Shown here piece after piece: positions 47,217 to 57,178 of a stretch of 64,000 bases of DNA (within the stretch, counting starts at the first letter, position 1; every line of letters starts with the position of its first letter). The notes below the pieces were generated by a model that was not told where the DNA came from, ran no database searches, and saw only the letters and a program-made list of their open reading frames with translations. This DNA comes from Jiella soli (GTDB lineage Bacteria > Pseudomonadota > Alphaproteobacteria > Rhizobiales > Rhizobiaceae), in assembly GCF_020615385.1 (NCBI RefSeq), contig NZ_JAJAVB010000023.1:1-64000 (forward strand), read 5' to 3'. The translations under genes were made by a program, and so were the position numbers.

Positions 47217-48803
47217 TTGGCCAATCCCGTTTATGGTACGGTCGCCCTCATACGGGCGATATATGTTCTGGCGCGCGAAGGCGTCATCGCGTCCTTCCCG
47301 GCTGAGGGGCTCCCGGCGGGGCCGGCATTCCTGCATGCGCTGTCGCGGTTCGTAGCACGCGGCTCGGCCGAGGAAAGGGCCAGTTCCGACAATCTGTCGC
47401 GCGCCCTGCATCGCCTCGGCCCCTCCTATGTGAAGCTCGGCCAGTTCCTGGCGACGCGGCCCGACATCGTCGGCCCGCAGATCGCCCGGGCCCTCGGCTC
47501 CCTGCAGGACAAGGTGCCGCCGTTTCCGCGCGCGCAGGCGGTCGCCGAGATCGAGACGACGCTCGGCCGCAAGGTCGAGGACCTCTTCATCGATCTCGGC
47601 GAGGTGATCGGCGCGGCCTCGATCGCGCAGGTCTACAAGGCGCGGATCCGCAATCCGGACGGCAGCGAGCGGGTGGCGGCGGTCAAGGTGATCCGGCCGG
47701 GGATAAGGGGGCGGTTCCGACGCGAGCTGGAGGCCTTCGCCTTCATCGCCAGATTCTTCGAGCGCTTCGTGCGGTCCTCGCGGCGCCTTCGCCCGGTCGC
47801 GATCGTCGAGACGCTGGCGCAGTCGACGAAGATCGAGATGGATCTTCGCCTCGAAGCCGCAGCCGCCTCCGAGATGGCCGACAACACCGTCGACGATCCC
47901 GATTTCCGGGTCCCCAAGATCGACTGGGAGCGGACCGGGCGCGACGTCCTCACCATGGAATGGATCGAGGGCATCAAGATGAACGACGTGGCCGCCGTCG
48001 CCTCGGCCGGCCACGACCTGAAGCAGCTCGGCGTCAAGGTCGTCCAGTCGTTCCTGCGCCATGCCATGCGCGACGGCTTCTTCCATGCCGACATGCATCA
48101 GGGCAATCTTTTCGTTGCGCCTGACGGAGCGATCGTTGCGGTCGACCTCGGCATCGTCGGAAGGTTGTCGGACAATTCGAAGCGCTTCCTCGCCGAGATC
48201 CTCTACGGCTTCATCCGGCGCGACTACCGGCGGGTCGCCGAGCTGCATTTCGAGGCCGGATACGTGCCGCGCAACCAGGACGTGGCGAGCTTCGCCCAGG
48301 CGCTGCGGGCGATCGGCGAGCCGATCTACGGCCAACCCGCCGAGACGATCTCGATGGGCCATCTCCTGTCGCTGCTGTTCGAGGTGACCGAGCTCTTCGA
48401 CATGGAGACCCGGCCGGAACTGATCCTCTTGCAGAAGACCATGGTGGTGGTCGAAGGCGTCGCGCGGACCTACGACCCGAAGTTCAACATGTGGGTCGCG
48501 GCCGAGCCCGTCGTCTCCGACTACATCATGAACGAGCTCGGACCGGCGGCGAAGCTGCGCGATGCCAGGCAGGGGCTCGATGCGCTGTTGCGGCTCGTTC
48601 GCAAGGCGCCGGATTTCGCGGTGGGTCTCGACGTCCTCGCCTCGCAGCTGCCGGAGCTGATCGAGAACGGGCTGCGGCTCAACGACGATACGCTGGTCGA
48701 ACTGGTCAAGGATTCCAAGACCTCCATCGTACTCGGCCATATCGAGCGCTGGGTGATCGCCGCGGCTTTGGTGGCGATCGCCGGGACGCTGTTCTTCGGC
48801 TGA
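47217..48803 (+). CDS. ubiB: Ubiquinone biosynthesis atypical kinase UbiB
   Basis: A 528-residue ABC1/ADCK-like protein. It has a KxGQ motif (LGPSYVKLGQFLATRPD), the AASIAQVYKA alanine-rich loop, the KVIRPG lysine, and a DFG-like region. The C-terminal two-helix membrane anchor ends IAAALVAIAGTLFFG. It is needed for ubiquinone synthesis in aerobic conditions. The start is a TTG 20 bases after ubiE; the first 15 residues have no strong alternative. Confidence 0.93.
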   Translation: MANPVYGTVALIRAIYVLAREGVIASFPAEGLPAGPAFLHALSRFVARGSAEERASSDNLSRALHRLGPSYVKLGQFLATRPDIVGPQIARALGSLQDKVPPFPRAQAVAEIETTLGRKVEDLFIDLGEVIGAASIAQVYKARIRNPDGSERVAAVKVIRPGIRGRFRRELEAFAFIARFFERFVRSSRRLRPVAIVETLAQSTKIEMDLRLEAAAASEMADNTVDDPDFRVPKIDWERTGRDVLTMEWIEGIKMNDVAAVASAGHDLKQLGVKVVQSFLRHAMRDGFFHADMHQGNLFVAPDGAIVAVDLGIVGRLSDNSKRFLAEILYGFIRRDYRRVAELHFEAGYVPRNQDVASFAQALRAIGEPIYGQPAETISMGHLLSLLFEVTELFDMETRPELILLQKTMVVVEGVARTYDPKFNMWVAAEPVVSDYIMNELGPAAKLRDARQGLDALLRLVRKAPDFAVGLDVLASQLPELIENGLRLNDDTLVELVKDSKTSIVLGHIERWVIAAALVAIAGTLFFG

Positions 48804-48966
48804 GCCAAGGGACTTCCCGAGGAAGAACGAACCGTCGCCGCCGGCACGAATGTCGCACAGCCGCCGGGGCCGGTTCCGCCGCCACCGCGTCGTTGCCCGG
48901 CCGCGCCTCTCCGCATAGATAGGAAGACGAGGCGGCTTCGGCCGCGCAAGATCTTGCGAGGCAGCC

Positions 48967-49272
48967 ATGGCGAGCCTGACCATTTCCGATGTTCCCGACG
49001 AGGCCCTGCATCGGCTGGAAGAGATCGCGCGCCTGAACGGGCGCACCGTGGAAGAGGAGGCTAGGGGCCTTCTGACGGCGAGGGTGTCCGAGGCCCAGCC
49101 ACGCCAGCCCGAGCAGACGCGCGGCGACATATTCTTGAAAGATCAGTCCCGGCGCTCTCCCGAGGAGCAGGAGAGGGTCATGAAGCGGTTCCAATCTCTT
49201 GGCCGAAAGCTCGGTGAGCCCTTCGACCAAAAGGCATTCACCGACGAACTCTGGAGCTTTGTCGAGGAATGA
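48967..49272 (+). CDS. FitA/VapB-type ribbon-helix-helix antitoxin, orphan
   Basis: A 101-residue antitoxin. Residues 1-40 (MASLTISDVPDEALHRLEEI, then GRTVEEEARGLL) are the ribbon-helix-helix DNA-binding domain of FitA-like antitoxins. The C-terminal tail has SLGRKLGEPFDQKAFTDEL, which would wrap the PIN toxin. The overlapping downstream frame encodes only 11 residues of a VapC N-terminus, so the antitoxin is left without its partner. It lies between ubiB and coaBC. Confidence 0.78.
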   Translation: MASLTISDVPDEALHRLEEIARLNGRTVEEEARGLLTARVSEAQPRQPEQTRGDIFLKDQSRRSPEEQERVMKRFQSLGRKLGEPFDQKAFTDELWSFVEE

Positions 49273-49304
49273 TCGTCGTCGATACCTCGGCCATCCCCGC
49301 ATGA
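49269..49304 (+). pseudogene. vapC: 11-codon remnant of a VapC/PIN toxin
   Basis: The ATG overlaps the antitoxin stop (ATGA), as in intact vapBC operons. It reads [11 protein letters not shown] then stop, the conserved first strand and first catalytic aspartate of a PIN domain. The stop in turn overlaps the start of coaBC. All other PIN motifs are absent, so this is a deletion remnant. Confidence 0.7.
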
Positions 49305-50521
49305 GCATCCTTTCCGGCAAGCGCATCCTCCTCGTCGTCGGCGGCGGCATCGCTGCCTACAAGTCGCTCGACCTCGTCCGCCGCTTAAGAGAGCGCGGCG
49401 CCACCGTGACGCCGGTGATGACCGCGGCGGCGGCGCATTTTGTAACGCCGCTTTCGGTCGGCGCGCTTTCGGCTTCGAAGGTCTTCACCGACCTCTTCGA
49501 CCGCGAGGACGAGCACGATGTCGGCCACATCCGCCTCGCGCGCGGGGCCGACGCGATCCTTGTCGCGCCGGCGACCGCCGACTTCATGGCGCGGGCAGCG
49601 GCCGGCCGGGCCGACGATCTCGCCACGGCGATCCTGCTCGCCACCCGGGCGCCGGTCCTGATGGCGCCGGCGATGAACCCGGCGATGTGGGCGCATCCGG
49701 CGACGCGCCGCAATCTCGCGCGCCTTGAAGCCGACGGCGTCCGCTTCGTCGGGCCGAATGCCGGCGAGATGGCCGAGGCCGGCGAGGCGGGGGCCGGGCG
49801 CATGGCGGAACCGCTGGAGATCGTCGCGGCCGCCGAGGTTCTGTTCGACGCCGGGCACAAGCCGCTGGCAGGCCGCCGGGCGGTGGTCACGTCCGGTCCG
49901 ACGCACGAGCCGATCGACCCGGTGCGCTACATCGCCAACCGCTCTTCCGGCCGGCAGGGCCATGCGCTCGCCGAGGCGCTGGCGGCACTCGGCGCGGAGG
50001 TGACGCTGGTCTCCGGGCCGGTGGCGATCGCCGATCCCCCCGGCGTGACGGTGCATCACGTCGAGACGGCGCGGGAGATGCTCGCGGCGGTCGAGAAGGC
50101 GATGCCGGCCGATATCGCGGTCTTCGTCGCCGCCGTCGCGGACTGGCGCGTCACGAGCGAAAGCGGGGCGAAGATCAAGAAGGACGCGGGCGGGCCGCCG
50201 ACGCTCTCCCTCGCCGAGAATCCCGACATCCTCTCGACCATCGGCCATGCACCGGACCGGCCGAAGCTGGTTGTCGGATTTGCGGCGGAGACCGACGCAC
50301 TCCTCGACAATGCCAGGGTCAAGCTCGACCGCAAGGGCGCGGACGCGATCGTCGCCAACGACGTCTCGCCAACGGCCGGCGTCATGGGTGGGACGGAGAA
50401 CACCGTCCATATCGTTACCCGCGAGGGCGTCGAGGACTGGCCGAAGCTGGGCAAGACGGACGTCGCAAGGCGCCTCGGCGATTGGATCGCGGCGCGGCTC
50501 GCCCAATTGGAGGCGCAATGA
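49301..50521 (+). CDS. coaBC: Bifunctional phosphopantothenoylcysteine decarboxylase/synthase
   Basis: A 406-residue CoA-biosynthesis enzyme. The N-terminal half is the FMN decarboxylase ([19 protein letters not shown], then catalytic-region [20 protein letters not shown] and APAMNPAMW). The C-terminal half is the synthase ([17 protein letters not shown] and VAAVADWRV with KIKKD). It makes phosphopantetheine. Its ATG overlaps the toxin remnant stop, and its stop overlaps dut by ATGA. Confidence 0.95.
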   Translation: MSILSGKRILLVVGGGIAAYKSLDLVRRLRERGATVTPVMTAAAAHFVTPLSVGALSASKVFTDLFDREDEHDVGHIRLARGADAILVAPATADFMARAAAGRADDLATAILLATRAPVLMAPAMNPAMWAHPATRRNLARLEADGVRFVGPNAGEMAEAGEAGAGRMAEPLEIVAAAEVLFDAGHKPLAGRRAVVTSGPTHEPIDPVRYIANRSSGRQGHALAEALAALGAEVTLVSGPVAIADPPGVTVHHVETAREMLAAVEKAMPADIAVFVAAVADWRVTSESGAKIKKDAGGPPTLSLAENPDILSTIGHAPDRPKLVVGFAAETDALLDNARVKLDRKGADAIVANDVSPTAGVMGGTENTVHIVTREGVEDWPKLGKTDVARRLGDWIAARLAQLEAQ

Positions 50522-50970
50522 CCGCCCCGACGATCCGCATTGCGCGCCTGCCGCATGGCGCCGATATCGCGCTGCCCTCCTATGCCACGGAGGGGGCGGC
50601 GGGCGCCGATCTTCGCGCCGCGATATCCGAGGAGCTGACGCTCGCGCCGGGCGCGCGCGCCCTGGTGCCGACCGGTCTCGTCTTCGAGATCCCGCAGGGC
50701 TACGAGGTGCAGGTGCGGCCGCGTTCCGGCCTCGCCGCCCGGCACGGCGTCACCGTTCTCAACACGCCCGGCACGATCGATAGCGACTATCGCGGCGAGG
50801 TCATGGTGCTTCTCGTCAATCTGTCTGGCGAGGCATACACGCTGGCGCCCGGCGACCGGATCGCCCAGATGGTCGTGGCGCCGGTGGTCCGCGCCGCGTT
50901 CGAAGAGGCGGCGGACCTTTCCGCCAGCCAGCGCGGGGCGGGCGGCTTCGGCTCGACCGGCAGCGGCTGA
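50518..50970 (+). CDS. dut: Deoxyuridine 5'-triphosphate nucleotidohydrolase
   Basis: The 150-residue trimeric dUTPase. Motifs are [13 protein letters not shown] (motif 1), [15 protein letters not shown] (motifs 2 region), [11 protein letters not shown] (motif 3), [10 protein letters not shown] (motif 4) and [12 protein letters not shown] at the C-terminus. It hydrolyses dUTP. It is translationally coupled to coaBC, the arrangement usual in alphaproteobacteria. It converges on the diguanylate cyclase gene. Confidence 0.96.
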   Translation: MTAPTIRIARLPHGADIALPSYATEGAAGADLRAAISEELTLAPGARALVPTGLVFEIPQGYEVQVRPRSGLAARHGVTVLNTPGTIDSDYRGEVMVLLVNLSGEAYTLAPGDRIAQMVVAPVVRAAFEEAADLSASQRGAGGFGSTGSG

Positions 50971-51004
50971 CTGGGTGTGAGCGGCGCGGTCTCGTAGGTG
51001 CGGC

Positions 51005-51811
51005 TCAACGCGCGTCGACGAGCGCGATCGGCCGGTGAGCCGAGCGGGGCTGGAAATGACCGCGCCCGCCCGCCGCGATCGAGGTGATCGTGCAGCGATT
51101 TCGTCCGTCTTGCTTGGAGCGGTAGAGATTGGCGTCGGCGACGGCGTAGATCCTGTCGAAGGACTGAGGCGTGCGCAGGAAAGCCCCGCCGATCGAGACC
51201 GAGAGCTGGGCGCTGTTGGCGCCCTGCCCGACGACCAGCCGGTTGATCGCCTGGCGCAGGCGCTCGGCGACGGCCATGCCCTGTTCGGGATCGGTGCAGG
51301 GCAGCGACACGACGAATTCCTCTCCGCCGAGGCGGCCGACCGCGTCAGTGCCGCGCACCGACCGGTGAAGCGTCGCGGCGATCTTCTTCAGTGCCTGATC
51401 GCCCACCGGATGGCCCAGGCGGTCGTTGATCCGCTTGAAGTGATCGGCGTCGACGATGAGGACCAGAAGCCCCATCTCGGTCTGGCCGACCAGCCCGTGG
51501 ATATGCCGCCGGATCTTGCGGTCGAAGCCCTGCCGGTTGAGGACGCCGGTCAAGCGGTCGGTCGTCGCGACGCGCTGCAGGCCGTCATTGTCCGTCATTA
51601 GCGAGGACATGCGCACCGAGAGGAAGATCAGATAGGGGACGGCGCTGGCGAGCGGGATTCCCAGCGCCAGAAGCAGGGCGCTCAGGAGGACGTCCTGGCC
51701 GTATGACTGGAAGGTGGCGAAGGTGAAGGCCACCGAGGCGAGCGTGACCACCGCCACGAGCAGCATGAACTCGCCGCAGGCGTCCTTGATGAATGTGAAA
51801 TGGCGGTTCAT
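51005..51811 (-). CDS. Membrane diguanylate cyclase
   Basis: A 268-residue protein with two N-terminal hydrophobic segments (residues about 14-35 and 42-65) and a C-terminal GGDEF domain with the active signature GRLGGEEFVVSLP. An inhibitory I-site (RGTD) lies five residues before it, so it is product-inhibited. It synthesises cyclic di-GMP. It lacks a recognisable sensor domain. The gene converges with dut and diverges from cysK. Confidence 0.9.
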   Translation of the reverse strand: MNRHFTFIKDACGEFMLLVAVVTLASVAFTFATFQSYGQDVLLSALLLALGIPLASAVPYLIFLSVRMSSLMTDNDGLQRVATTDRLTGVLNRQGFDRKIRRHIHGLVGQTEMGLLVLIVDADHFKRINDRLGHPVGDQALKKIAATLHRSVRGTDAVGRLGGEEFVVSLPCTDPEQGMAVAERLRQAINRLVVGQGANSAQLSVSIGGAFLRTPQSFDRIYAVADANLYRSKQDGRNRCTITSIAAGGRGHFQPRSAHRPIALVDAR

Positions 51812-52096
51812 GGTCTAACTCCACCGGCTATTGCCGTCGTTCCGGCGCGTCACCTGTCCCTTTCGGCGAGTGTCGCGGAATCAACCCAAGAAACGATTGA
51901 CGGATTTGCGGACAATTGAGCAATCCTGATTTTTCTGGACCGTGTGGCGCCCTTGCGCGCCGGAAATGGAACGCTGTTTCACATCGCGCCACGGCTTTGG
52001 CATTTCCCGCCTCAACGCTCGCGACATCATGACCTAAATTGACGCTGACGACGGAAAAGGGCGCTCGCAGACCGGGTGCCGAACAGGAGGACGCTC

Positions 52097-53095
52097 ATGG
52101 ATACGTCTGCCAACCAGAACCAGGCCCGCACGAAGGGCCGCGGCAAGATCTACGATTCCATCGTCGATACGATCGGCGATACCCCGATCGTGCGGCTGAA
52201 CAAGCTGGCCCGTGAGAAGGGGGTGAAGGCCAATCTTCTCGCCAAGCTCGAATTCTTCAATCCGATCGCCAGCGTGAAGGACCGTATCGGCGTCGCGATG
52301 ATCGAGAAGCTCGAGGCGGACGGCCGCATCACCCCGGGCAAGACGACGCTGGTCGAGCCGACCTCGGGCAATACCGGCATCGCGCTCGCCTTCGCCGCGG
52401 CGGCCAAGGGCTACCGGCTGATCCTGACCATGCCCGAGACGATGTCGATCGAGCGGCGAAAGATGCTGCGCCTGCTCGGCGCCGACCTCGTCCTGACGGA
52501 AGGGCCGAAGGGCATGAAGGGCGCCATCGCCAAGGCCGAGGAACTGATCGCCGAGATCCCGGATTCGGTGATGCCGCAGCAGTTCGAGAACCCGGCCAAT
52601 CCGGAGATCCACCGGGTCACGACGGCCGAGGAGATCTGGAACGACACCGCCGGCGGGATCGACGTCCTCGTCGCGGGGATCGGCACGGGCGGCACCATCA
52701 CCGGCGCCGGCCAGGTGCTCAAATCACGAAAGCCTGGCCTCAAGGTCGTCGCGGTCGAGCCGGAGGCTTCGCACGTCCTGTCGGGCGGCGACCCCGGTCC
52801 GCACAAGATCCAGGGCATCGGCGCGGGCTTCGCCCCGGCGATCCTCGACCGGGACATCTATGACGAGGTCGTCCAGGTCTCTAATGAGGAATCCTTCGAA
52901 CTGGCCCGGCTCGTCGCCCGGCTGGAAGGCGTGCCGGTCGGCATCTCCTCCGGCGCGGCGCTCGCCGCGGCGATCAAGGTCGGCCAGCGCGAGGGGATGG
53001 AGGGCAAGAACATCGTCGTCATCATCCCGTCCTTCGCCGAGCGCTATCTGTCGACCGCCCTGTTCGACGGCCTTACGTCCGAACCCGGGGCCTAG
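52097..53095 (+). CDS. cysK: Cysteine synthase A
   Basis: A 332-residue pyridoxal-phosphate enzyme. The PLP lysine is in [10 protein letters not shown], the substrate loop is [13 protein letters not shown], and the phosphate-binding loop is [14 protein letters not shown]. It makes cysteine from O-acetylserine and sulfide. An AGGAGG ribosome site precedes the ATG. The N-terminal 15 residues are polar and not conserved. The upstream 285 bases shared with the diguanylate cyclase contain no gene. Confidence 0.95.
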   Translation: MDTSANQNQARTKGRGKIYDSIVDTIGDTPIVRLNKLAREKGVKANLLAKLEFFNPIASVKDRIGVAMIEKLEADGRITPGKTTLVEPTSGNTGIALAFAAAAKGYRLILTMPETMSIERRKMLRLLGADLVLTEGPKGMKGAIAKAEELIAEIPDSVMPQQFENPANPEIHRVTTAEEIWNDTAGGIDVLVAGIGTGGTITGAGQVLKSRKPGLKVVAVEPEASHVLSGGDPGPHKIQGIGAGFAPAILDRDIYDEVVQVSNEESFELARLVARLEGVPVGISSGAALAAAIKVGQREGMEGKNIVVIIPSFAERYLSTALFDGLTSEPGA

Positions 53096-53169
53096 CGGAC
53101 CGAGTCCGGCAATCGCCGGACTTACCGCACGGGGCGGGCCGCTGGCCGAACCCCTGCGCCAGAAGCGAC

Positions 53170-53192
53170 GGCCGGGAGAGGCTCTCCCGGCC
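53170..53192 (+). terminator. Hairpin downstream of cysK
   Basis: A 10-bp perfect stem (GGCCGGGAGA with TCTCCCGGCC) and a 3-base loop lie 74 bases after the cysK stop. The T run is short (TTCCC), so this may be an incomplete terminator. Confidence 0.55.
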
Positions 53193-53239
53193 TTCCCGGC
53201 CGGGCGCTGCCGCGCCGTCGCAAGCACCGCCTGGAGGAC

Positions 53240-53794
53240 ATGGATCTCTTCGCCCTCTCCGAGCGCATGATGGGAATGGACGGACGGGCCTGGGCGCGCC
53301 ATGCCAATCCATGGAGCGTGTGGACCCGCGTCGCGATCCTCCCGCTCTTCACCCTCGCCGTCTTCAGCCGGGCCTGGATCGGCTGGTGGGCATTGGCGCC
53401 GCTGACGGCGGTCGCGCTCTTCGCCTTCGTCAATCCGCGGCTGTTTCCGCCTCCTGAATCCCTCGACAATTGGGCCTCGAAGGGAACGCTCGGCGAGCGC
53501 GTCTTCCTTTCGCGCCGGCATGAGCCGATCCCCGGACATCATCGCCGGGCGGCAGCGATCCTCACCGCCGTCTCCATTATCGGGGCAATGATCCTCACCT
53601 ATGGCCTGGTCGCCCTGAAGGCCTGGCCCACGCTCTTCGGCCTCGTCATGGCGTCCGGCGGCAAGCTCTGGTTCGTGGACCGCATGGTCTGGCTCTACGA
53701 TGACTGGCTTCGCGCTGATCCGGGCCGGGCCATCGGCGACGTCCCGCGGCGTCGGGAGGACCCCAGCCGGGGAGCGCCCCGCGGGCGGCTATAG
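53240..53794 (+). CDS. DUF6653 family membrane protein
   Basis: The 184-residue protein has a start MDLFALSERMMGMDGRAWAR followed by HANPWSVWTR and two pairs of hydrophobic helices (residues about 30-70 and 108-150), which match DUF6653. A conserved FVDRMVWLYDD closes the domain. Function is unknown. The gene is isolated between the cysK hairpin and the envelope module. Confidence 0.72.
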   Translation: MDLFALSERMMGMDGRAWARHANPWSVWTRVAILPLFTLAVFSRAWIGWWALAPLTAVALFAFVNPRLFPPPESLDNWASKGTLGERVFLSRRHEPIPGHHRRAAAILTAVSIIGAMILTYGLVALKAWPTLFGLVMASGGKLWFVDRMVWLYDDWLRADPGRAIGDVPRRREDPSRGAPRGRL

Positions 53795-53977
53795 CCGGAA
53801 TCGCGGGCGGCACCCACGCGCAACCTGCAAACCGCCCGGACGGTCTGGCCGGTTTGCCGTTGCAGCCGATGATAGACTTGTTATTCTTCCCATACGTCAA
53901 GAACGATCCTGCGGCCGGATCGCCGGGATTGTGGACAGGCCGTTCGAACCGGCCGTTCGAAGGGGAGGAGGCAAGAC

Positions 53978-55621
53978 ATGCCGGCGATCAGACCACTCGC
54001 GATTGCGGCCCTCGCCGCGATCCTTCTGCCGGTGGTCGCCTTCGCCGGTGATTTTCGTCTCGGTCGCGAGCATTACAGCCATTCCCGGTTCGAGCCGCTG
54101 ATCACCTTTTCCGGCGTGGTCACCAAGGGCGACCGCGACAAGCTCGCGGCACTGATCAAGCAGATCTGCGCCGGCAAGGATTGCGACATTGAGAATGTCT
54201 CGGCGATCGTGAGCTTCGACAGTCCCGGCGGGAGTTTCAGCGAGGGCATCGCGCTCGCCGAGGCTATCCGCGAGGCCAATGTCGCGACCGTGGTGGAAGA
54301 CGGCAAGGTCTGCCTCTCGGCCTGCGCGCTCGCCTGGCTTGGCGGTTCCGGCTTCCACGCCACCGGCGGCGTCGGCACCTATATCGACCGCACCATCGAG
54401 CCGGGAGCCAGGATCGGCTTCCATTCCCCCTACATCTCGGCGCAGGCGATGGCGGCGCTCGCGCCGGAGGAAAGGCTCGGCATCCAGGCGAACGGGCTGC
54501 GGACCGGCATCTCCGCCCTCGTCCGCTTCCTCACAGTCTTCGGTGTCGCGCCGCAGGTGATCGACCGGATCGTCGGCATGGGGCCGGATCAGGTGATGTC
54601 GCTCGACACCATCGCAGACCTCGTCGCCTTTCGCGCCGAGTTTCCCCCGGCCCCGGTCGAAACCCTTGGCCTCGGCCGCGAGGCGATCACCTGGAACGTC
54701 TGCACCAAGCTGATCGCGCTATACTACAATATGAGCCTGGCAGATCCGAACAATCTGGAACGTCGATATGGCGAGGCCGACAGCAAGGCGGAGGCAGGCG
54801 AGACCTATCTCGGCTATCGCGTCGACGACCGGCCGCTGAACACCTCGTTCTGCGGCGCGCTGGCGAGCGAGGCGATCCCCTCGCCGCAATTCTCGATCTC
54901 CGTCGCGCGGATGGCCTGGAAGGCCGATGTCAGCGACACCTTCACCCAGCCCTTCGTCCACTTCGTCTTCGCGCAGGACGGCTGGAACCAGGCCGGCTAC
55001 AATGGCGGCCAGGCCGCGCAGAGCACGCTGCGGCTGACCCCTATGCTCTCCTGGCTCCTGCCGAACGAGATGCGGATCGCCGATCTGCCGCAGGCGGCGC
55101 GTCTCGCCATGCGGAACGACAAGGCGGGCATCGCGCTGCCGTCCCAGCCTTCGCCTTCGGAGCCTTCGGAGCCTTCGGAGCCTGCGGCCGTCGAGCGGCC
55201 GTCCGAGCCAGTCTCGACCCTCCTGTCGCGGTTCAGCGCGGCCCTCGTGTCCGACGCCGACCCGCTGCAGAATGCCGTTGGGCGCCGAACCTATCGCTTC
55301 GGCGATCTCGACGTCGAGGTTGAGGTCGGCGCGCCGGCGCTGCTTGATGCCGAGGCCGCGCGGCGGGATGCAGAACCGCGCGGACGGATCACCTATCGCA
55401 AGGAGTTCGCCGACGCCTTCGTCTATTCCGGGCTCGAGGCGGACCGGCGCTCCGGCTACTACAATCTCGCCCTCGGCGATAGCGATGCGGCGGCGATCGT
55501 GCGGATGCACTTCCCGGTCGGCCGCGACGGCCGCGCTTCGCCCGCAGCGCAAAAGGCGATCGGGCGCATCGCCTGCACCGCGCGGTTCGGGCAAGCGGGG
55601 CTCCCCTGTGCGAAGAAGTGA
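53978..55621 (+). CDS. Periplasmic ClpP-like protein (COG3904 type) with C-terminal extension
   Basis: A 547-residue exported protein. Residues 1-23 are a signal peptide (ending AFAGD). Residues 25-190 are a ClpP/crotonase-like domain with FDSPGGSFSEGIALAEAI and the serine-cysteine motif CLSACALAWLGGSG, typical of COG3904 predicted periplasmic proteases. A proline/serine/glutamate linker near residues 390-410 is encoded by three identical 9-base repeats. The last 130 residues form a separate domain of unknown type. It heads a three-gene set with tight spacing. The proteolytic activity is inferred only. Confidence 0.72.
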   Translation: MPAIRPLAIAALAAILLPVVAFAGDFRLGREHYSHSRFEPLITFSGVVTKGDRDKLAALIKQICAGKDCDIENVSAIVSFDSPGGSFSEGIALAEAIREANVATVVEDGKVCLSACALAWLGGSGFHATGGVGTYIDRTIEPGARIGFHSPYISAQAMAALAPEERLGIQANGLRTGISALVRFLTVFGVAPQVIDRIVGMGPDQVMSLDTIADLVAFRAEFPPAPVETLGLGREAITWNVCTKLIALYYNMSLADPNNLERRYGEADSKAEAGETYLGYRVDDRPLNTSFCGALASEAIPSPQFSISVARMAWKADVSDTFTQPFVHFVFAQDGWNQAGYNGGQAAQSTLRLTPMLSWLLPNEMRIADLPQAARLAMRNDKAGIALPSQPSPSEPSEPSEPAAVERPSEPVSTLLSRFSAALVSDADPLQNAVGRRTYRFGDLDVEVEVGAPALLDAEAARRDAEPRGRITYRKEFADAFVYSGLEADRRSGYYNLALGDSDAAAIVRMHFPVGRDGRASPAAQKAIGRIACTARFGQAGLPCAKK

Positions 55622-55631
55622 GGCCTTCGCG

Positions 55632-57167
55632 ATGGCGGCGGCAAGTTCGGGCGGGCCGCTTTCGCTCTGCGGATTCCACTCCCGGTTCATGGCGGGACGA
55701 CGGAGCAACGATCAGCGAAGGGCGAGAGCGCGGCTGGCTTGGGCGCGGCGCATCGGCGCGCGGTCCCTCCGATGGCCATGTCTCGGCCCGATCCTCATTC
55801 TTGCCGTCATGGCCTTCAGTGGGCTCCACTCCGCCGCTGCGGCCGACGGGCCGGACGCCGCGAAGGAGATCCGGCAGGCGCTCGACCGGACGCTGATCGA
55901 CGTCTTCACCAGCGGCTGCATCGGCGCCGACCAGAACAGCCCCTATTCCGTCAGCTTCTACGGCCTGCCGCTCGCCGATCCGCATTTCAGCGGCAATGAC
56001 CGCAGCCGGCTGAACAGCCTCGTGCTCTCGGCGATCAACGGCACCGAGGCCAAGCTGAATGTCAGCCCGGTGGAAAATGCCGGGGCGCTTGCGCCGATCT
56101 CCAGTGGCGGCGAAGCCGACCGGGAGGCGCTCGCCCGGGCCCTGTCGCAACTTGGCACCTCCACCCTGCCGATGGTCTTGAAGGCCACGCGGCCGACGCC
56201 TGAGACGGCGCGGCTCGAACTCGTCGTCTTCGCCCGGGACGGCTCCGGCGCCTATCGCTGCAGCCGAAGCGTCACGCAGAGCGTTGGCCTTGCCGACCTG
56301 GGGCCGGCGGATTCCGCGGTCTCATCCACCGACTTCGTCACGCTGGACGGCGCCTACCGGTTGGCGCTGGGCGATATGGCGCCGCTTTTCGCAGATCTGG
56401 ACACTCTTCGGCTGGAGACGTCCGTGCCGCAGACCTGCGCCTTTTTCGACCGGGCGGCGGACCGGTTCCAGGACGCCTATTACAGGAGCGGCACGCTCGA
56501 CTTCGGCGCGGGCCGCACCGTCGGCAGGCTGCCGGCGCTGGCGGCTCCGCAAGCGGACGACCGGTCGAAAGCTGGCGGCGAGACGGACGCGCTGCTGTCG
56601 CTTCGCTTCACCGTGCCGTCCGACACGCCTGGGGCGCTCGACCTTCTCGTCACGTTCCTGAAAGACAAGCGGCTGCATTATCGCCGGAGCTATCAGGTAG
56701 CGACGGACGGCGCCTCGCTGGAGACCTGCACGGCACCGCCGGCGTGCGTGGAGCGCGGGGAGATCGTCGACTTTTCGGTCGGCCCGGCGCTGACCCGGAC
56801 CGGCGACAAGCTGTCGGTGCGAGCCTCGGTGCGTCAATGCCAGCCGGTCTTCTTCGCGGTTGCGGGCGGCCGCGCGACGCCCATCCCGCTTCAGATCTTC
56901 GACCTGTTGCCGGGTCCCGACGGTACGACGATCTATCGTGCCGACCCGGAGACGCGGCATGCGCTCATCATCGAGGAGAGCGATCCGATCGGAGCGCATC
57001 GGCTCGGCCTGATCTGCTCGAGCTGCACGCCGGAGCCGGCCCGCGAGGTGCTCGGCCGCTGGCTCTCGACGATCCGCGACGATCTCGCCGGCGACGCGCC
57101 GGACCCCATCGCGAAAATGCCGGACGGCGTCGGCTACGCGATCGGAACATTCGAGAAACGGCAGTGA
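55632..57167 (+). CDS. Exported cysteine-rich protein of unknown function
   Basis: A 511-residue protein. After a basic N-terminus comes a hydrophobic segment (residues about 45-67, ending AAAADGPD), a signal peptide or anchor. The mature part has nine or more cysteines (SGCIGADQN, YRCSRSV, QTCAFFDRA, ETCTAPPACVERG, RQCQPV, LICSSCTPEP), suggesting disulfides in the periplasm. No family is recognised. It starts ten bases after the ClpP-like gene, and the OmpA-domain gene follows within a few bases. The start could also be the ATG at 55689. Confidence 0.65.
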   Translation: MAAASSGGPLSLCGFHSRFMAGRRSNDQRRARARLAWARRIGARSLRWPCLGPILILAVMAFSGLHSAAAADGPDAAKEIRQALDRTLIDVFTSGCIGADQNSPYSVSFYGLPLADPHFSGNDRSRLNSLVLSAINGTEAKLNVSPVENAGALAPISSGGEADREALARALSQLGTSTLPMVLKATRPTPETARLELVVFARDGSGAYRCSRSVTQSVGLADLGPADSAVSSTDFVTLDGAYRLALGDMAPLFADLDTLRLETSVPQTCAFFDRAADRFQDAYYRSGTLDFGAGRTVGRLPALAAPQADDRSKAGGETDALLSLRFTVPSDTPGALDLLVTFLKDKRLHYRRSYQVATDGASLETCTAPPACVERGEIVDFSVGPALTRTGDKLSVRASVRQCQPVFFAVAGGRATPIPLQIFDLLPGPDGTTIYRADPETRHALIIEESDPIGAHRLGLICSSCTPEPAREVLGRWLSTIRDDLAGDAPDPIAKMPDGVGYAIGTFEKRQ

Positions 57168-57178
57168 AGAGGATTCTG

